Part shown: piece by piece, positions 1-7,560 of the stretch
Numbering within the stretch: position 1 is the stretch's first letter
Layout of the letters: every line of letters begins with the position of its first letter
Assembly: GCA_964424545.1 (NCBI GenBank)
Contig: CAYRJN010000038.1
Span: forward strand, 1 to 23,702
Reading direction: 5' to 3'
DNA: 23,702 nucleotides
Source of the DNA: JAUVIB01 sp964424545
Lineage (GTDB): Bacteria; Calditrichota; Calditrichia; Calditrichales; Calditrichaceae
Notes under the pieces: generated by a model
What the model was told of the DNA's origin: nothing
Seen by the model: the letters and a program-made list of their open reading frames with translations, nothing else
Database searches by the model: none
Program-made: the position numbers and the translations under genes

Positions 1-397
1 GGACAACCCCTATAGTCCTCTTTTTTAAGGGGACGGTTTTAATCTGTTTTTCTATCTGCGTAATTCAACATTAATCATTTTGCGAAGCTATGTTCTTGTA
101 TAAGAATCTCTAAAAAATAACAAATTTCAGAAATTTTTATTTATTTTTGTATTATTCTTATTTTCGTAATTTTATAAATTAAACACGTTCACATCGACAA
201 TATTTTATCGAAGGAATGACAAACGCCGGCGATTATTCCTCCACAACCCGTCATTTCCCGATAAATCGGAGAATCTAAGCTTTGCCATTTGTCGCATTCA
301 GATTGTCGTATTAAATCGGCCAAAGGAGCCTCCGTGACATTCGCTATTATCTTCATTAATTAATGTACAAAGCTATGATTTTGTATTAGGAGAAAAA
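1..397. other. non-coding spacer upstream of SDR gene
   Basis: No convincing gene is seen on either strand. The spacer is AT-rich on its left and holds a REP-like palindrome (250-277) and an imperfect 20-nt direct repeat (85-104 and 370-389, 17 of 20 bases equal). It also has a short stretch (97-132) resembling the region upstream of the DUF427-egtD operon. GGAC(1-4)/GTCC(15-18) followed by a T-run could be the tail of a terminator from a gene left of the window, but only four base pairs are visible. Confidence 0.6.
250..277 (+). repeat. REP-like palindromic element, copy 1
   Basis: The unit starts GTCATT, then has TCCCGA, a TAAA loop and TCGGAG, and ends AATCTA. It resembles the widespread intergenic family with core GTCATTCCCGC-loop-GCGGGAATC (dRS3/REP-like). 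A second, inverted AATGAC at 215-220 faces it, suggesting a composite or decayed pair. Related copies lie at 7471-7499 and 10760-10785 in the opposite orientation. Confidence 0.5.
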
Positions 398-1132
398 TTG
401 GAAATAGAAAACAAAACCGTTTTAATAAGCGGCGGCGCAACACGGCTCGGAAGAGCCGTAACGCTTCATCTTGCCAAACGCGGCGCAAAAATATTCTGTC
501 ATTATCATCAAAGTGAAAAAGAAGCCCGTTTGTTAAAAGAAGAGATTGAATCTTTCGGTGGCGCAATCACGCTGTTTCAATATGATTTAATGAAAGAGGA
601 TGCTCCGCAAAATATCGTAAAAGCGGCCGTTGACCGCTTTTACACGGTAGATATACTCATCAACAATGCGGCGCTTTTTTATAAAACGCCCTTCGGCCAA
701 ATAAAAACGCGGGATTGGGATGTTTTTCATACCTTAAACTTAAAAAGCGCTTTCTTCCTTTCGCAGGCAGCAAGCCGCATCATGCTGCAACAGAAATCGG
801 GTAAAATCATTAATATTGCCGATTCCGCAGCGGAAAGACCATTTCCATCCTACTTACCGTATTCTATCAGCAAAGCCGGAATAATAACCATGACCGCAGG
901 TTTGGCCAAGGCTTTGGCGCCGCATATTCAGGTTAACTGTATTGCTCCGGGGCCGGTTCTTTTCCCCGCCGATTACGACGAGAAAGAAAAAGCATTTGCC
1001 ATTAATCAAACCTTATTGAAACGCGAAGGTTCGCCACGGGATATCGTTACAGCCATTGAGTTTTTAATAGAAAACGGTGACTATATCACCGGCGCGGTGA
1101 TACCCGTTGACGGCGGCCGGCATATTACCTGA
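398..1132 (+). CDS. SDR oxidoreductase, pteridine reductase-like
   Basis: This is a 244-residue classical short-chain dehydrogenase/reductase, NAD(P)H-dependent and cytosolic. It shows the Rossmann glycine motif GGATRLG (12-18), NNAA (89-92), the catalytic Tyr155/Lys159 pair (YSISK) and a C-terminal VDGG. The stretch INIADSAAERP with Asp142/Ser143, together with CIAPGPVLFP, resembles pteridine reductases (PTR1/FolM type) more than fatty-acid FabG, so reduction of a dihydropterin or dihydrofolate is the likeliest role. The substrate is inference. The start is TTG, chosen because AGGAG at 388-392 sits five bases upstream and the Rossmann fold begins at once. The gene converges with recQ with only two bases between the stop codons. 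It could also be a generic SDR of unknown substrate. Confidence 0.9.
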   Translation: MEIENKTVLISGGATRLGRAVTLHLAKRGAKIFCHYHQSEKEARLLKEEIESFGGAITLFQYDLMKEDAPQNIVKAAVDRFYTVDILINNAALFYKTPFGQIKTRDWDVFHTLNLKSAFFLSQAASRIMLQQKSGKIINIADSAAERPFPSYLPYSISKAGIITMTAGLAKALAPHIQVNCIAPGPVLFPADYDEKEKAFAINQTLLKREGSPRDIVTAIEFLIENGDYITGAVIPVDGGRHIT

Positions 1133-1134
1133 TT

Positions 1135-2577
1135 TTATTCGTCATTATCGCAGGCCATGCACTTTTCTTTATGCGACAGACCAAAATAGTCGTGGATAAA
1201 GGCTTTACGGCAATTTTCCGTTTTTACGTACATCATCATTTTATACAGTTTCATCTGTTCGTTTTTTATTTTTTTTTCAAGATAATCCTGCGAGAACAAC
1301 TGTTCCGGGAAATCCGACACGACACGGATATTGCCTTCATCTACGGAGCCTTCCGTAACACTCCAGCGGTCGAATAAAGCGAGAACGGTTTCCGCGCGGA
1401 AATCATTCCGATTTTTATAAGATAAGTTTTCCTTTACAAAAGCCATTCCCTCTGCGTTTACCCGTTCCTCTTCGCTTAACAGCAAGCCGTATGCGCGACT
1501 GTAAAAATCAGCGGATGGATTATTCCATTTTATAAACTCCATATGGACATTCAAGTCGCTTTCGTCATAAAGAAGCGTGCAAACGGATTTTTTGCCGTCT
1601 CGCCCGGCGCGTCCGATTTCCTGATAGTACGCTTCAAGCGAGCCGGGAATTTGCGCATGAATAACAAAACGAATATCTTTTTTATCGATGCCCATGCCGA
1701 ATGCGTTGGTTGCCAAAACGAGTTGATCCGTATTATCCATAAATTTTTCCTGTACCCGTTTACGGGTTTTAGCGTCAAGCCGGCCATGATATATTTGATG
1801 CGCCACATGATGCCTGTCTAATAAATCGCTCATTTTCATCAACTCTTTAATCAGCGTAAAATAGATAATACCGCTGCCTGTTTGCATTTTAAGCTTTTTT
1901 AAAAGCGCCTCCGATTTTTCGCTTTCGCCGTAAACCTTAATCACTTCAAGGAAAAGGTTAGCCCGTTCTATGCCCTCGTGGTAAAGACGCACATCGTCTT
2001 CGGCCAAACCGAGTTGGATGATTATATCGTTTTGTACTTGCGGCGTGGCCGTAGCGGTTAAAGCAATTGTCGGAGGATTTCCCGTTATGCTACGGAACGC
2101 TTTTAAACGGGTATAATCGGGACGAAAATCATGTCCCCATTGACTAATACAATGCGCCTCATCTACTGCAAAAAGACTGATGCCGCGTTTGGCGATCAAA
2201 TCGACAAACTCTTCTTTTCTGAAACGCTCGGGCGTAATATATAGAATTTTATACCTTCCTTCGGCCAAACCTTTATAGCGCTTTTCACGCTCCTTTTTGC
2301 TTAACGACGAATTGATAAAGGCGGCTTCGATACCTCGTTCGGTTAACGAATCCACCTGATCTTTCATTAGAGATATTAGCGGCGAAATGACCAAAGTTAA
2401 GCCGGGTAAAAGCAAAGCAGGCAATTGATATAAAACGGATTTACCCGAACCGGTAGGCATAATCGTTAAAACATGACGGCCTTCTAACAAATCTTCTATA
2501 ATTTGCCGCTGCCTGCCGCGAAAAGCGGAATATCCGAAATAGTTTTGCAGTTTTTCATTAATATTGATATTATTCAT
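1135..2577 (-). CDS. recQ: RecQ-family ATP-dependent DNA helicase, short form
   Basis: This superfamily 2 3'-5' DNA helicase of 480 residues acts in DNA repair and recombination. The Walker A motif PTGSGKS (41-47), the DEAH box (139-142) followed by CISQWGHDFRPDY, ALTATAT, and the motif V-VI block GMGIDKKDIR to QEIGRAGRDG are all intact. A RecQ zinc-binding segment closes the protein, with Cys456, Cys473 and Cys476 spaced as in E. coli RecQ (380/397/400). The fourth ligand position (479) is Asp and the protein stops one residue later. The winged-helix RQC and HRDC domains are absent, so it is shorter than canonical RecQ of about 600 residues. I chose the ATG at 2577 because AAGG precedes it and the fold begins there. 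The reading frame extends 25 codons further upstream, but that would overlap the divergent transporter gene. Confidence 0.93.
   Translation of the reverse strand: MNNININEKLQNYFGYSAFRGRQRQIIEDLLEGRHVLTIMPTGSGKSVLYQLPALLLPGLTLVISPLISLMKDQVDSLTERGIEAAFINSSLSKKEREKRYKGLAEGRYKILYITPERFRKEEFVDLIAKRGISLFAVDEAHCISQWGHDFRPDYTRLKAFRSITGNPPTIALTATATPQVQNDIIIQLGLAEDDVRLYHEGIERANLFLEVIKVYGESEKSEALLKKLKMQTGSGIIYFTLIKELMKMSDLLDRHHVAHQIYHGRLDAKTRKRVQEKFMDNTDQLVLATNAFGMGIDKKDIRFVIHAQIPGSLEAYYQEIGRAGRDGKKSVCTLLYDESDLNVHMEFIKWNNPSADFYSRAYGLLLSEEERVNAEGMAFVKENLSYKNRNDFRAETVLALFDRWSVTEGSVDEGNIRVVSDFPEQLFSQDYLEKKIKNEQMKLYKMMMYVKTENCRKAFIHDYFGLSHKEKCMACDNDE
2545..2573 (+). promoter_or_regulatory. putative sigma70 promoter for the queuosine transporter
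   Basis: TTGCAG (2545-2550) and TATTAT (2568-2573) are separated by 17 bases. They lie inside the first codons of the divergent recQ gene and would give a leader of about 60 nt for the transporter. Assigned by pattern only. Confidence 0.4.
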
Positions 2578-2642
2578 AAATCTACCTTGCAAAAAACAAA
2601 ATAATATTGAATTTCCGAAAAATAAATTTAAAGGAATATCCG

Positions 2643-3392
2643 TTGAAATCAAAGAAAGAGAAATTATTTTTTGCTCTCGGCGCTTTTTTTATTACCAACG
2701 CTATCGTTGCGGAAATCATCGGGGGTAAATTATTGGTGCTGGGCTCGCCCGATTTCAGTTTTACGCTTAATCTCGGCTTTACCGCCACACAGATCGGCCC
2801 TTTTATTTTAAGCGTCGGTGTTATCCCATGGCCCATCGTTTTTCTTTCCACCGATTTAATCAACGAGTATTACGGCAAGGCGGGCGTGCGCCGTATAACC
2901 AACACCGGCGTTATTATGATTGTTTACGCTTTCTTTATCATCTTTTTAACCATGCTGCCTAAAGCCGCCGAAGGCATATCGCCGGTGAGCGACGCCGCTT
3001 ATCATCAGGTGCTCTATCAATCATTATGGATCATCGTCGGTTCCATCGCCGCTTTTATCGTCAGTCAAATCGTAGATGTTTTGGTCTTTCATCTTTTTCG
3101 TAAAAAAACAGGGGGACGGCATTTATGGCTGCGCGCAACCGGATCAACCATTGTTTCGCAGCTTATAGACAGCGTTATTATTCTCGGTATCGCCTTTTAC
3201 CTGCCGGGTAAAATCACGCTGCCGCAATTTCTCGGCTTTGCCCTGACCAATTACAGCTATAAAGTGCTTATTGCCATAATTATCACGCCGCTTATTTATC
3301 TAGGTCACGGATTAATTAACCGCTATCTCGGAGAGGAATTGGCCGAGCAGATGATGGAAGAGGCCGCTAAGGACAAGAATAGCGTATCTTAA
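2643..3392 (+). CDS. queuosine precursor transporter (YhhQ/VUT family)
   Basis: This is a 249-residue integral membrane protein of the YhhQ/DUF165 (VUT) family, which imports 7-cyano- or 7-aminomethyl-7-deazaguanine for queuosine tRNA modification. About six hydrophobic segments are visible. The family-typical stretches include NAIVAEIIGGK near the start, FLSTDLINEYYGK in the first third, and the buried-charge segments SQIVDVLVF and SQLIDSVIILG in the second half. I chose the TTG at 2643 because AAGGA (2631-2635) sits seven bases before it. An alternative TTG at 2607 lacks such a site and adds a charged tail. No queuosine biosynthesis gene is nearby, so the cell may salvage the precursor. The family call is firm, but the exact substrate is inferred. 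Confidence 0.88.
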   Translation: MKSKKEKLFFALGAFFITNAIVAEIIGGKLLVLGSPDFSFTLNLGFTATQIGPFILSVGVIPWPIVFLSTDLINEYYGKAGVRRITNTGVIMIVYAFFIIFLTMLPKAAEGISPVSDAAYHQVLYQSLWIIVGSIAAFIVSQIVDVLVFHLFRKKTGGRHLWLRATGSTIVSQLIDSVIILGIAFYLPGKITLPQFLGFALTNYSYKVLIAIIITPLIYLGHGLINRYLGEELAEQMMEEAAKDKNSVS

Positions 3393-3490
3393 AAGACTAT
3401 GCCTTTTTATTTTCCAATCGAAACACGAAAGAAGCAAATTTTTTAAATCAATAAAAGAGACCTGTTAAATTTATCGGAAAGAGTAAAATT

Positions 3491-6007
3491 TTGAAAAAAT
3501 CCATCGCATTTAAAATCATAGCGCTTATTTTCATATTTTATTTATCATTATTGCAATCGGCCGAGATATTTTATGAAAAAGACTGGTACAGAATAGTTTC
3601 AGGGGATTATGCCGCTCGCTTAACCCGCCAGTTTGCACAAAATCCGACGCCTCATGATATTACCATTCAAACCTTAGATAAAATACTTAGCGCTTTACAT
3701 CTTCCCGCCGTTCAGATAGAAATTGAGGCATGGCGGCAGGCATTGCGGCAATACGGCTGGGCCCAATCGGAGAACGAACCGGAACGCTCCGTTTATCGAT
3801 CTGCGCGTTTGTTTATCAAAACGGGCAAGAAGCTCGAAATCCATGCTGCGCTTTTTAATATATGGGGAATATATTTATCCGCTCGTTTTACATTAAACGG
3901 CGAGCTTATTGAAATTAAAAACATAAAACAACAGGAAATTATTGATCAATCGGTTTTTTTCACTATCCGCACCGCGCCGCTGTTTGTAATGAATCAGGAG
4001 CATTTTCAAAAACAGTTCTTCGAGCAGATGTTGAACCTTAATAAATCGGATTTGATTAAAGTAAAGCAAGCTTATGGCAGCGGGAAAACACTATTGGCCG
4101 CTTATGAAATCAGCGAGTATTTTCGTCGCTTAAAACATCCCATCTGGCAAAACAGGCCGCCTGCAAAAATAAAAGAAAATGATCCGGCCGCCGATATGGT
4201 TGTACGGCACGAGTTCGCCTATAAAGACAGCATAATACATTTCGGCAAACGAATCGATTATCGCAACAACCCGACGCCGAATTCGGAATGGCTTTGGAGA
4301 TTAAACGATATGCATCATTGGATAACGCTGTTAAACGGCTATGAGAACACCGCAAATGAAGTATATGCGCGCGAGTTTAATCGCGATGTGATGGATTGGA
4401 CGGTGCGTAATCCGGCGCCGCTTTTTCGATTGACGCGCGTGCCATCCTGGCGCAATCTCGAAGCGGGCGATCGCATGGCTTACACTTGGCCGCATGCTTT
4501 TTTCGGTTTTCTCGCCTCGCCCTCTTTTCAACCCCAAGCTGTGCAGTTAATGCTGGCGGCAATGTGGAGCCACGGCCGGCATATCATCCGTTTTCCCTCA
4601 GGACTGCACTTTGCCAGCAATTGGAGTATTGTCGAGTCAAACGGATTGGCCGATCTCGGTATGTATTTTCCCGAATTCAGCGACGCAAAGACATGGATTA
4701 ACACGGGATTCAAGCGACTCTCCAATCAAATGAAGTTGCAAATTTACCCTGACGGCGTACAGCATGAACTTAGTCCCGGATACCATTATTACTGTCTGCG
4801 CAGCTTTTATAAAGCCTATGATACGGCAAAGAAAACCGATAATTCTGTGCCTGCCGATTATACAAAAATTCTAAATAAAATGTTTGAATATCTGATGTAT
4901 ATAAGCGCTCCGGATCGCATGACGCCGCCAAGCAACGACGCCGACCGTTTTAGCGTAAAGGCGGCGATGAAACTCGGCGCAAAAATATTTAAACGGCAGG
5001 ATATGCTGTTTATCGCAAGCGACGGCGCAAAGGGAACGGCGCCGCAAAAAACATCATTTCAATTTCCATGGGCGGGACAATGCGTGATGCGCAGCGACTG
5101 GAGTCCCCAAGCCTATTATCTCTTTTTTGACGCCGGCCCGACGGGCGTCAATCATCAACACGAAGATAAACTGCATTTCGATATTTCCGCATTCGGCCGT
5201 CTGTTTTTCGTCGACGGCGGACGGGGCAGCTATGTTCCCGATAAATGGCGTCGTTATCTAATCAGTACGCAAGCGCATAATACTATTGTTATCGACGGAA
5301 AAGGACAACACAGGATCCCTCAAAAACAGACCCATAGAGCAAAGGCGCCGATGAAAAATCAATGGATAAGCGATAAAAATATTGATTTATCCGCGGGAAC
5401 ATACAATGACGGATACGGAGAGGAATTAATAAAGGTCAGCCACTCCCGTTATATTATTTTCAAAAAAAGCGAATATTGGTTGATTATTGACATTCTAAAA
5501 GGAGAGGGTAGGCACAAATTTGAATCGTTTTATCATTTTGTCCCCTGCGAGCTGAAAATCGATCGCCGAAACAATACGGTAGAAACACAATTCTCGGATG
5601 GGAAAAATATCAAAATTGCACTAAGCTCTACTGTGGCGACGCAAATCAATATTGTTGAAGGAAGTGAAAATCCCGAACAAGGCTGGACCGCCTATTTACG
5701 TAAACGGGAAGCGGCGCCTGCGGTTGTACTTTCCGGACGCTCTTCACTGCCGCAGGTCTTGACCGCCGTAATTTTTCCGTTTGAAAATAATTCATCCCCA
5801 AAACTTAGCATTAAAATTAATGAATATGTGGATAATCAGATAAATATCGTTGTAACAATCAATAAAAATACCGACCATTGGCTCGTAAATCTTAACGGTA
5901 AAAACAATATTTTACTTGACGATGTTACTATAAAAGAGGCCGTCCGTTTTAAACGTACCATAAACGGTTCGGAAACAGAACGCTTTACGGCGCGTTACGG
6001 CGATTAA
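3491..6007 (+). CDS. secreted heparinase II/III-like polysaccharide lyase
   Basis: This 838-residue exported protein has a signal peptide of about 23 residues (KK followed by a hydrophobic core, ending QSA). The middle (roughly 220-480) fits the alpha/alpha-toroid of the heparinase II/III N-terminal domain: WLWRLNDMHHW (near 265), ESNGLADLG, and PDGVQHELSPGYHYY (near 420-432) with the Tyr/His pair expected at the lyase active site. The C-terminal half begins with MRSDW and carries NHQHEDKLHFD (near 553) and the FVDGGRGSY stretch, as in the heparinase II/III beta-sandwich domain. It probably cleaves a uronic-acid-containing polysaccharide by beta-elimination in the periplasm or outside the cell. 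Substrate (heparin, alginate, ulvan or other) cannot be read from sequence. The TTG start follows GGAAAGAG directly. It stands alone, with no sulfatase, SusCD or kinase beside it. Confidence 0.88.
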   Translation: MKKSIAFKIIALIFIFYLSLLQSAEIFYEKDWYRIVSGDYAARLTRQFAQNPTPHDITIQTLDKILSALHLPAVQIEIEAWRQALRQYGWAQSENEPERSVYRSARLFIKTGKKLEIHAALFNIWGIYLSARFTLNGELIEIKNIKQQEIIDQSVFFTIRTAPLFVMNQEHFQKQFFEQMLNLNKSDLIKVKQAYGSGKTLLAAYEISEYFRRLKHPIWQNRPPAKIKENDPAADMVVRHEFAYKDSIIHFGKRIDYRNNPTPNSEWLWRLNDMHHWITLLNGYENTANEVYAREFNRDVMDWTVRNPAPLFRLTRVPSWRNLEAGDRMAYTWPHAFFGFLASPSFQPQAVQLMLAAMWSHGRHIIRFPSGLHFASNWSIVESNGLADLGMYFPEFSDAKTWINTGFKRLSNQMKLQIYPDGVQHELSPGYHYYCLRSFYKAYDTAKKTDNSVPADYTKILNKMFEYLMYISAPDRMTPPSNDADRFSVKAAMKLGAKIFKRQDMLFIASDGAKGTAPQKTSFQFPWAGQCVMRSDWSPQAYYLFFDAGPTGVNHQHEDKLHFDISAFGRLFFVDGGRGSYVPDKWRRYLISTQAHNTIVIDGKGQHRIPQKQTHRAKAPMKNQWISDKNIDLSAGTYNDGYGEELIKVSHSRYIIFKKSEYWLIIDILKGEGRHKFESFYHFVPCELKIDRRNNTVETQFSDGKNIKIALSSTVATQINIVEGSENPEQGWTAYLRKREAAPAVVLSGRSSLPQVLTAVIFPFENNSSPKLSIKINEYVDNQINIVVTINKNTDHWLVNLNGKNNILLDDVTIKEAVRFKRTINGSETERFTARYGD

Positions 6008-6044
6008 CTTTTAGGCAAAAATTAATAGTACCGATTTCACGATT

Positions 6045-7043
6045 TTATTTTGTATAATAGACCAAACTAAACCATTGATTATCGTCGCTTAATATTTTAT
6101 CAACATTAAGTCCCGCCCAGCGAGCGAAAAGTTCGATATCGGATTGATCGAATTTATGAGAATTTTCGGTGTGAATCGTTTCGCCGGCATAAAGCGTTAT
6201 AAACGGTTTATCGGTTTTTTGGACGGCAATATCTTTTAGCGTTTTGAGATGCATTTCGATACGCTTTTTGGCAGGATTATAAAAAGCAAGGTGATCAAAA
6301 TCATTTGCCCTAAAATCGGTTTCAATAAAGTTGTTTACAACATGTAAAATATTTTTATTAAAGGCCGCCGTAATCCCTCGAGTATCGTTATAGGCTTTTT
6401 CCAATATGTAAATATCTTTCACCATATCCAAACCGAGTAATAAGCCGTCACCCAGGCGCATTTGTTCTCCAAGAGAGCGCAGAAATTCTTTTATTTCCTC
6501 CCGTTGAAAATTACCGATTGTGCTGCCGAAAAAACAGAACAATTTTTTTCTATCGCCCGGCATTAAATGAAGCTGATGTATGAAATCGGCTACAATGCCC
6601 TCTATTTTTAAAGCGGGAAATTCATTTAACAGTTTTTCCCCAGCCCTTTCAAGGGTTGATTGACTGATATCGACGGGAAAATATTTCATTCCGGCAAAAT
6701 CTTTTGTCGACAGCCGCCGGAACAACAGACGAATTTTGGAATAATCGCCGCTGCCAAGATCGATTAAATTAAGTTGTGAAAAATCGATATCTAAATTTTT
6801 TTCTATTGCAGATATTATCGCTTTTTCCGTCCTTGTGGGATAATATTCGTCAAGGGTCGTAATTTCTTCAAATAAACGCGAACCTTTTTCATCATAGAAG
6901 AATTTACTGGATATATATTTCGGATCCGCTTTTAGCCCCTCAATTATTTCTTCTTTTGCCGTATTAATGCCGATATTCGGTAAGTAATTGACCAATTTTA
7001 TTGAACTTTTGCTCAAATCGGAATTTTCTTTTTTATACTTCAT
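6045..7043 (-). CDS. egtD: EgtD-like L-histidine N-alpha-methyltransferase
   Basis: This 332-residue SAM-dependent methyltransferase of the EgtD family trimethylates histidine to hercynine, the first step of ergothioneine synthesis. The SAM-binding loop DLGSGDYSK (95-103), YFPVDIS (121-127), FFGSTIGNF (171-179) with the conserved Asn178, AAFNKNIL (226-233), the Met264 region and GETIHTENSHKF (287-298) are all present. Glu292 and Ser294 fall where EgtD holds the histidine imidazole (Glu282/Ser284 in M. smegmatis). The SAM loop is slightly unusual, having DYSKIR where GxSxKTR is typical. No EgtB sulfoxide synthase or EgtE is in the window, so the pathway may be incomplete, encoded elsewhere, or stop at hercynine. 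It is the second gene of an operon, ten bases after the DUF427 stop, with AAAGGGA as ribosome binding site overlapping that gene's end. Confidence 0.87.
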   Translation of the reverse strand: MKYKKENSDLSKSSIKLVNYLPNIGINTAKEEIIEGLKADPKYISSKFFYDEKGSRLFEEITTLDEYYPTRTEKAIISAIEKNLDIDFSQLNLIDLGSGDYSKIRLLFRRLSTKDFAGMKYFPVDISQSTLERAGEKLLNEFPALKIEGIVADFIHQLHLMPGDRKKLFCFFGSTIGNFQREEIKEFLRSLGEQMRLGDGLLLGLDMVKDIYILEKAYNDTRGITAAFNKNILHVVNNFIETDFRANDFDHLAFYNPAKKRIEMHLKTLKDIAVQKTDKPFITLYAGETIHTENSHKFDQSDIELFARWAGLNVDKILSDDNQWFSLVYYTK

Positions 7044-7053
7044 CAGTATCCCT

Positions 7054-7338
7054 TTATCCTTCTAAAATCTCCACGCCTCTCCAAAAAGCGATATAATCCT
7101 TTATTTTTTCCGCTGCGGATTTCGGCCGGGCATAATACCAGGCGGCATCGTTATTTCTCTTACCATCCACCGTTAAATGATAATAAGAAGCCTCCCCTTT
7201 CCACGGACAAATCGTATGAGATGCGCTGCGTTCAAGATACGTTTTATTTACCGATGCGGGCGGAAAATAATGATTATTCTCCACAAGTATCGTTTCGTCG
7301 CTCTTGGCAATAACTTTCCCGTTCCATATTGCTTTCAT
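7054..7338 (-). CDS. DUF427 domain-containing protein
   Basis: This compact 94-residue cytosolic protein is of the DUF427 family, spanning the whole domain. Recognisable family signatures are the N-terminal AIWNGKVIAKS, the FPP turn near 26-28, and CPWKGEASYY (44-53) with the family-typical Cys-Pro-Trp-Lys-Gly. The C-terminal AAWYYARPKSAAEKIKDY segment also fits. Its biochemical function is not established. It is the first gene of a two-gene operon with the EgtD-like methyltransferase, so a role linked to hercynine or ergothioneine metabolism is conceivable but is inference from position only. GGGGG lies about seven to nine bases upstream of the ATG. Confidence 0.9.
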   Translation of the reverse strand: MKAIWNGKVIAKSDETILVENNHYFPPASVNKTYLERSASHTICPWKGEASYYHLTVDGKRNNDAAWYYARPKSAAEKIKDYIAFWRGVEILEG

Positions 7339-7366
7339 TGTAGCTTACCCCCTTATTTATGAGTAT

Positions 7367-7402
7367 CGGAATTTCAGAAAAACAACATATTTCGGACATC
7401 TT
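7367..7402 (-). promoter_or_regulatory. upstream box shared with the glutamate-synthase operon
   Basis: This stretch about 28 bases before the DUF427 start resembles the one 26 bases before the start at 10697 (about 10724-10757). Both contain the minus-strand features GAAATA, a T-run, GAAA and CGATAC, followed by an A/T stretch and the ribosome binding site. A weaker match (27 of 36 bases, no gaps) lies at 97-132. It may be a promoter or binding site. The low complexity of the T-run reduces certainty. Confidence 0.35.
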
Positions 7403-7420
7403 CGTTATACTTTTATAACG
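7403..7420. promoter_or_regulatory. perfect 18-bp palindrome, candidate operator
   Basis: CGTTATA, four bases, then TATAACG gives a perfect 7-bp inverted repeat 65-82 bases upstream of the DUF427-egtD operon. Size and symmetry suit a dimeric regulator, and the position suits an activator site or an operator near the promoter. No regulator gene is adjacent. Confidence 0.4.
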
Positions 7421-7470
7421 CTCTTAATCTTGTCATTTTATAAATTGTAAATATTTTACTTAAGCTGCAT

Positions 7471-7499
7471 TAAGATTATCCGACTAAATCGGACAATGA
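7471..7499 (-). repeat. REP-like palindromic element, copy 2
   Basis: Read on the minus strand it is TCATTGTCCGA, a short loop, then TCGGATAATCTTA, closely matching copy 1 at 250-277. The stem TCCGA/TCGGA is at 7479-7483 and 7489-7493. It lies in the 222-bp spacer between the two minus-strand operons. Confidence 0.5.
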
Positions 7500-7560
7500 A
7501 AATTCAATAACGGTCGCTGTTTTTTCAGTAAACTGGCGAAACGGCGTTCATTGAAAGCCC

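Noticed and set aside
1..26. intrinsic terminator of a gene left of the window
   Set aside because: Only a 4-bp stem with a 10-base loop and six T is visible; the gene it would serve is outside.
42..71. 10-codon minus-strand frame following the box-like sequence at 97-132
   Set aside because: It has no ribosome binding site and ends after ten codons; not supportable as a gene.
2607..2642. earlier TTG start for the queuosine transporter
   Set aside because: There is no Shine-Dalgarno before it, while the TTG at 2643 has AAGGA seven bases upstream.
2578..2642. preQ1 riboswitch upstream of the queuosine transporter
   Set aside because: The leader lacks a stable GC stem with a C-rich loop and A-rich tail of the preQ1-I type.
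2578..2652. longer RecQ start 25 codons upstream of the ATG at 2577
   Set aside because: The extra residues are hydrophobic, lack homology, have no good ribosome binding site and would overlap the divergent transporter gene.
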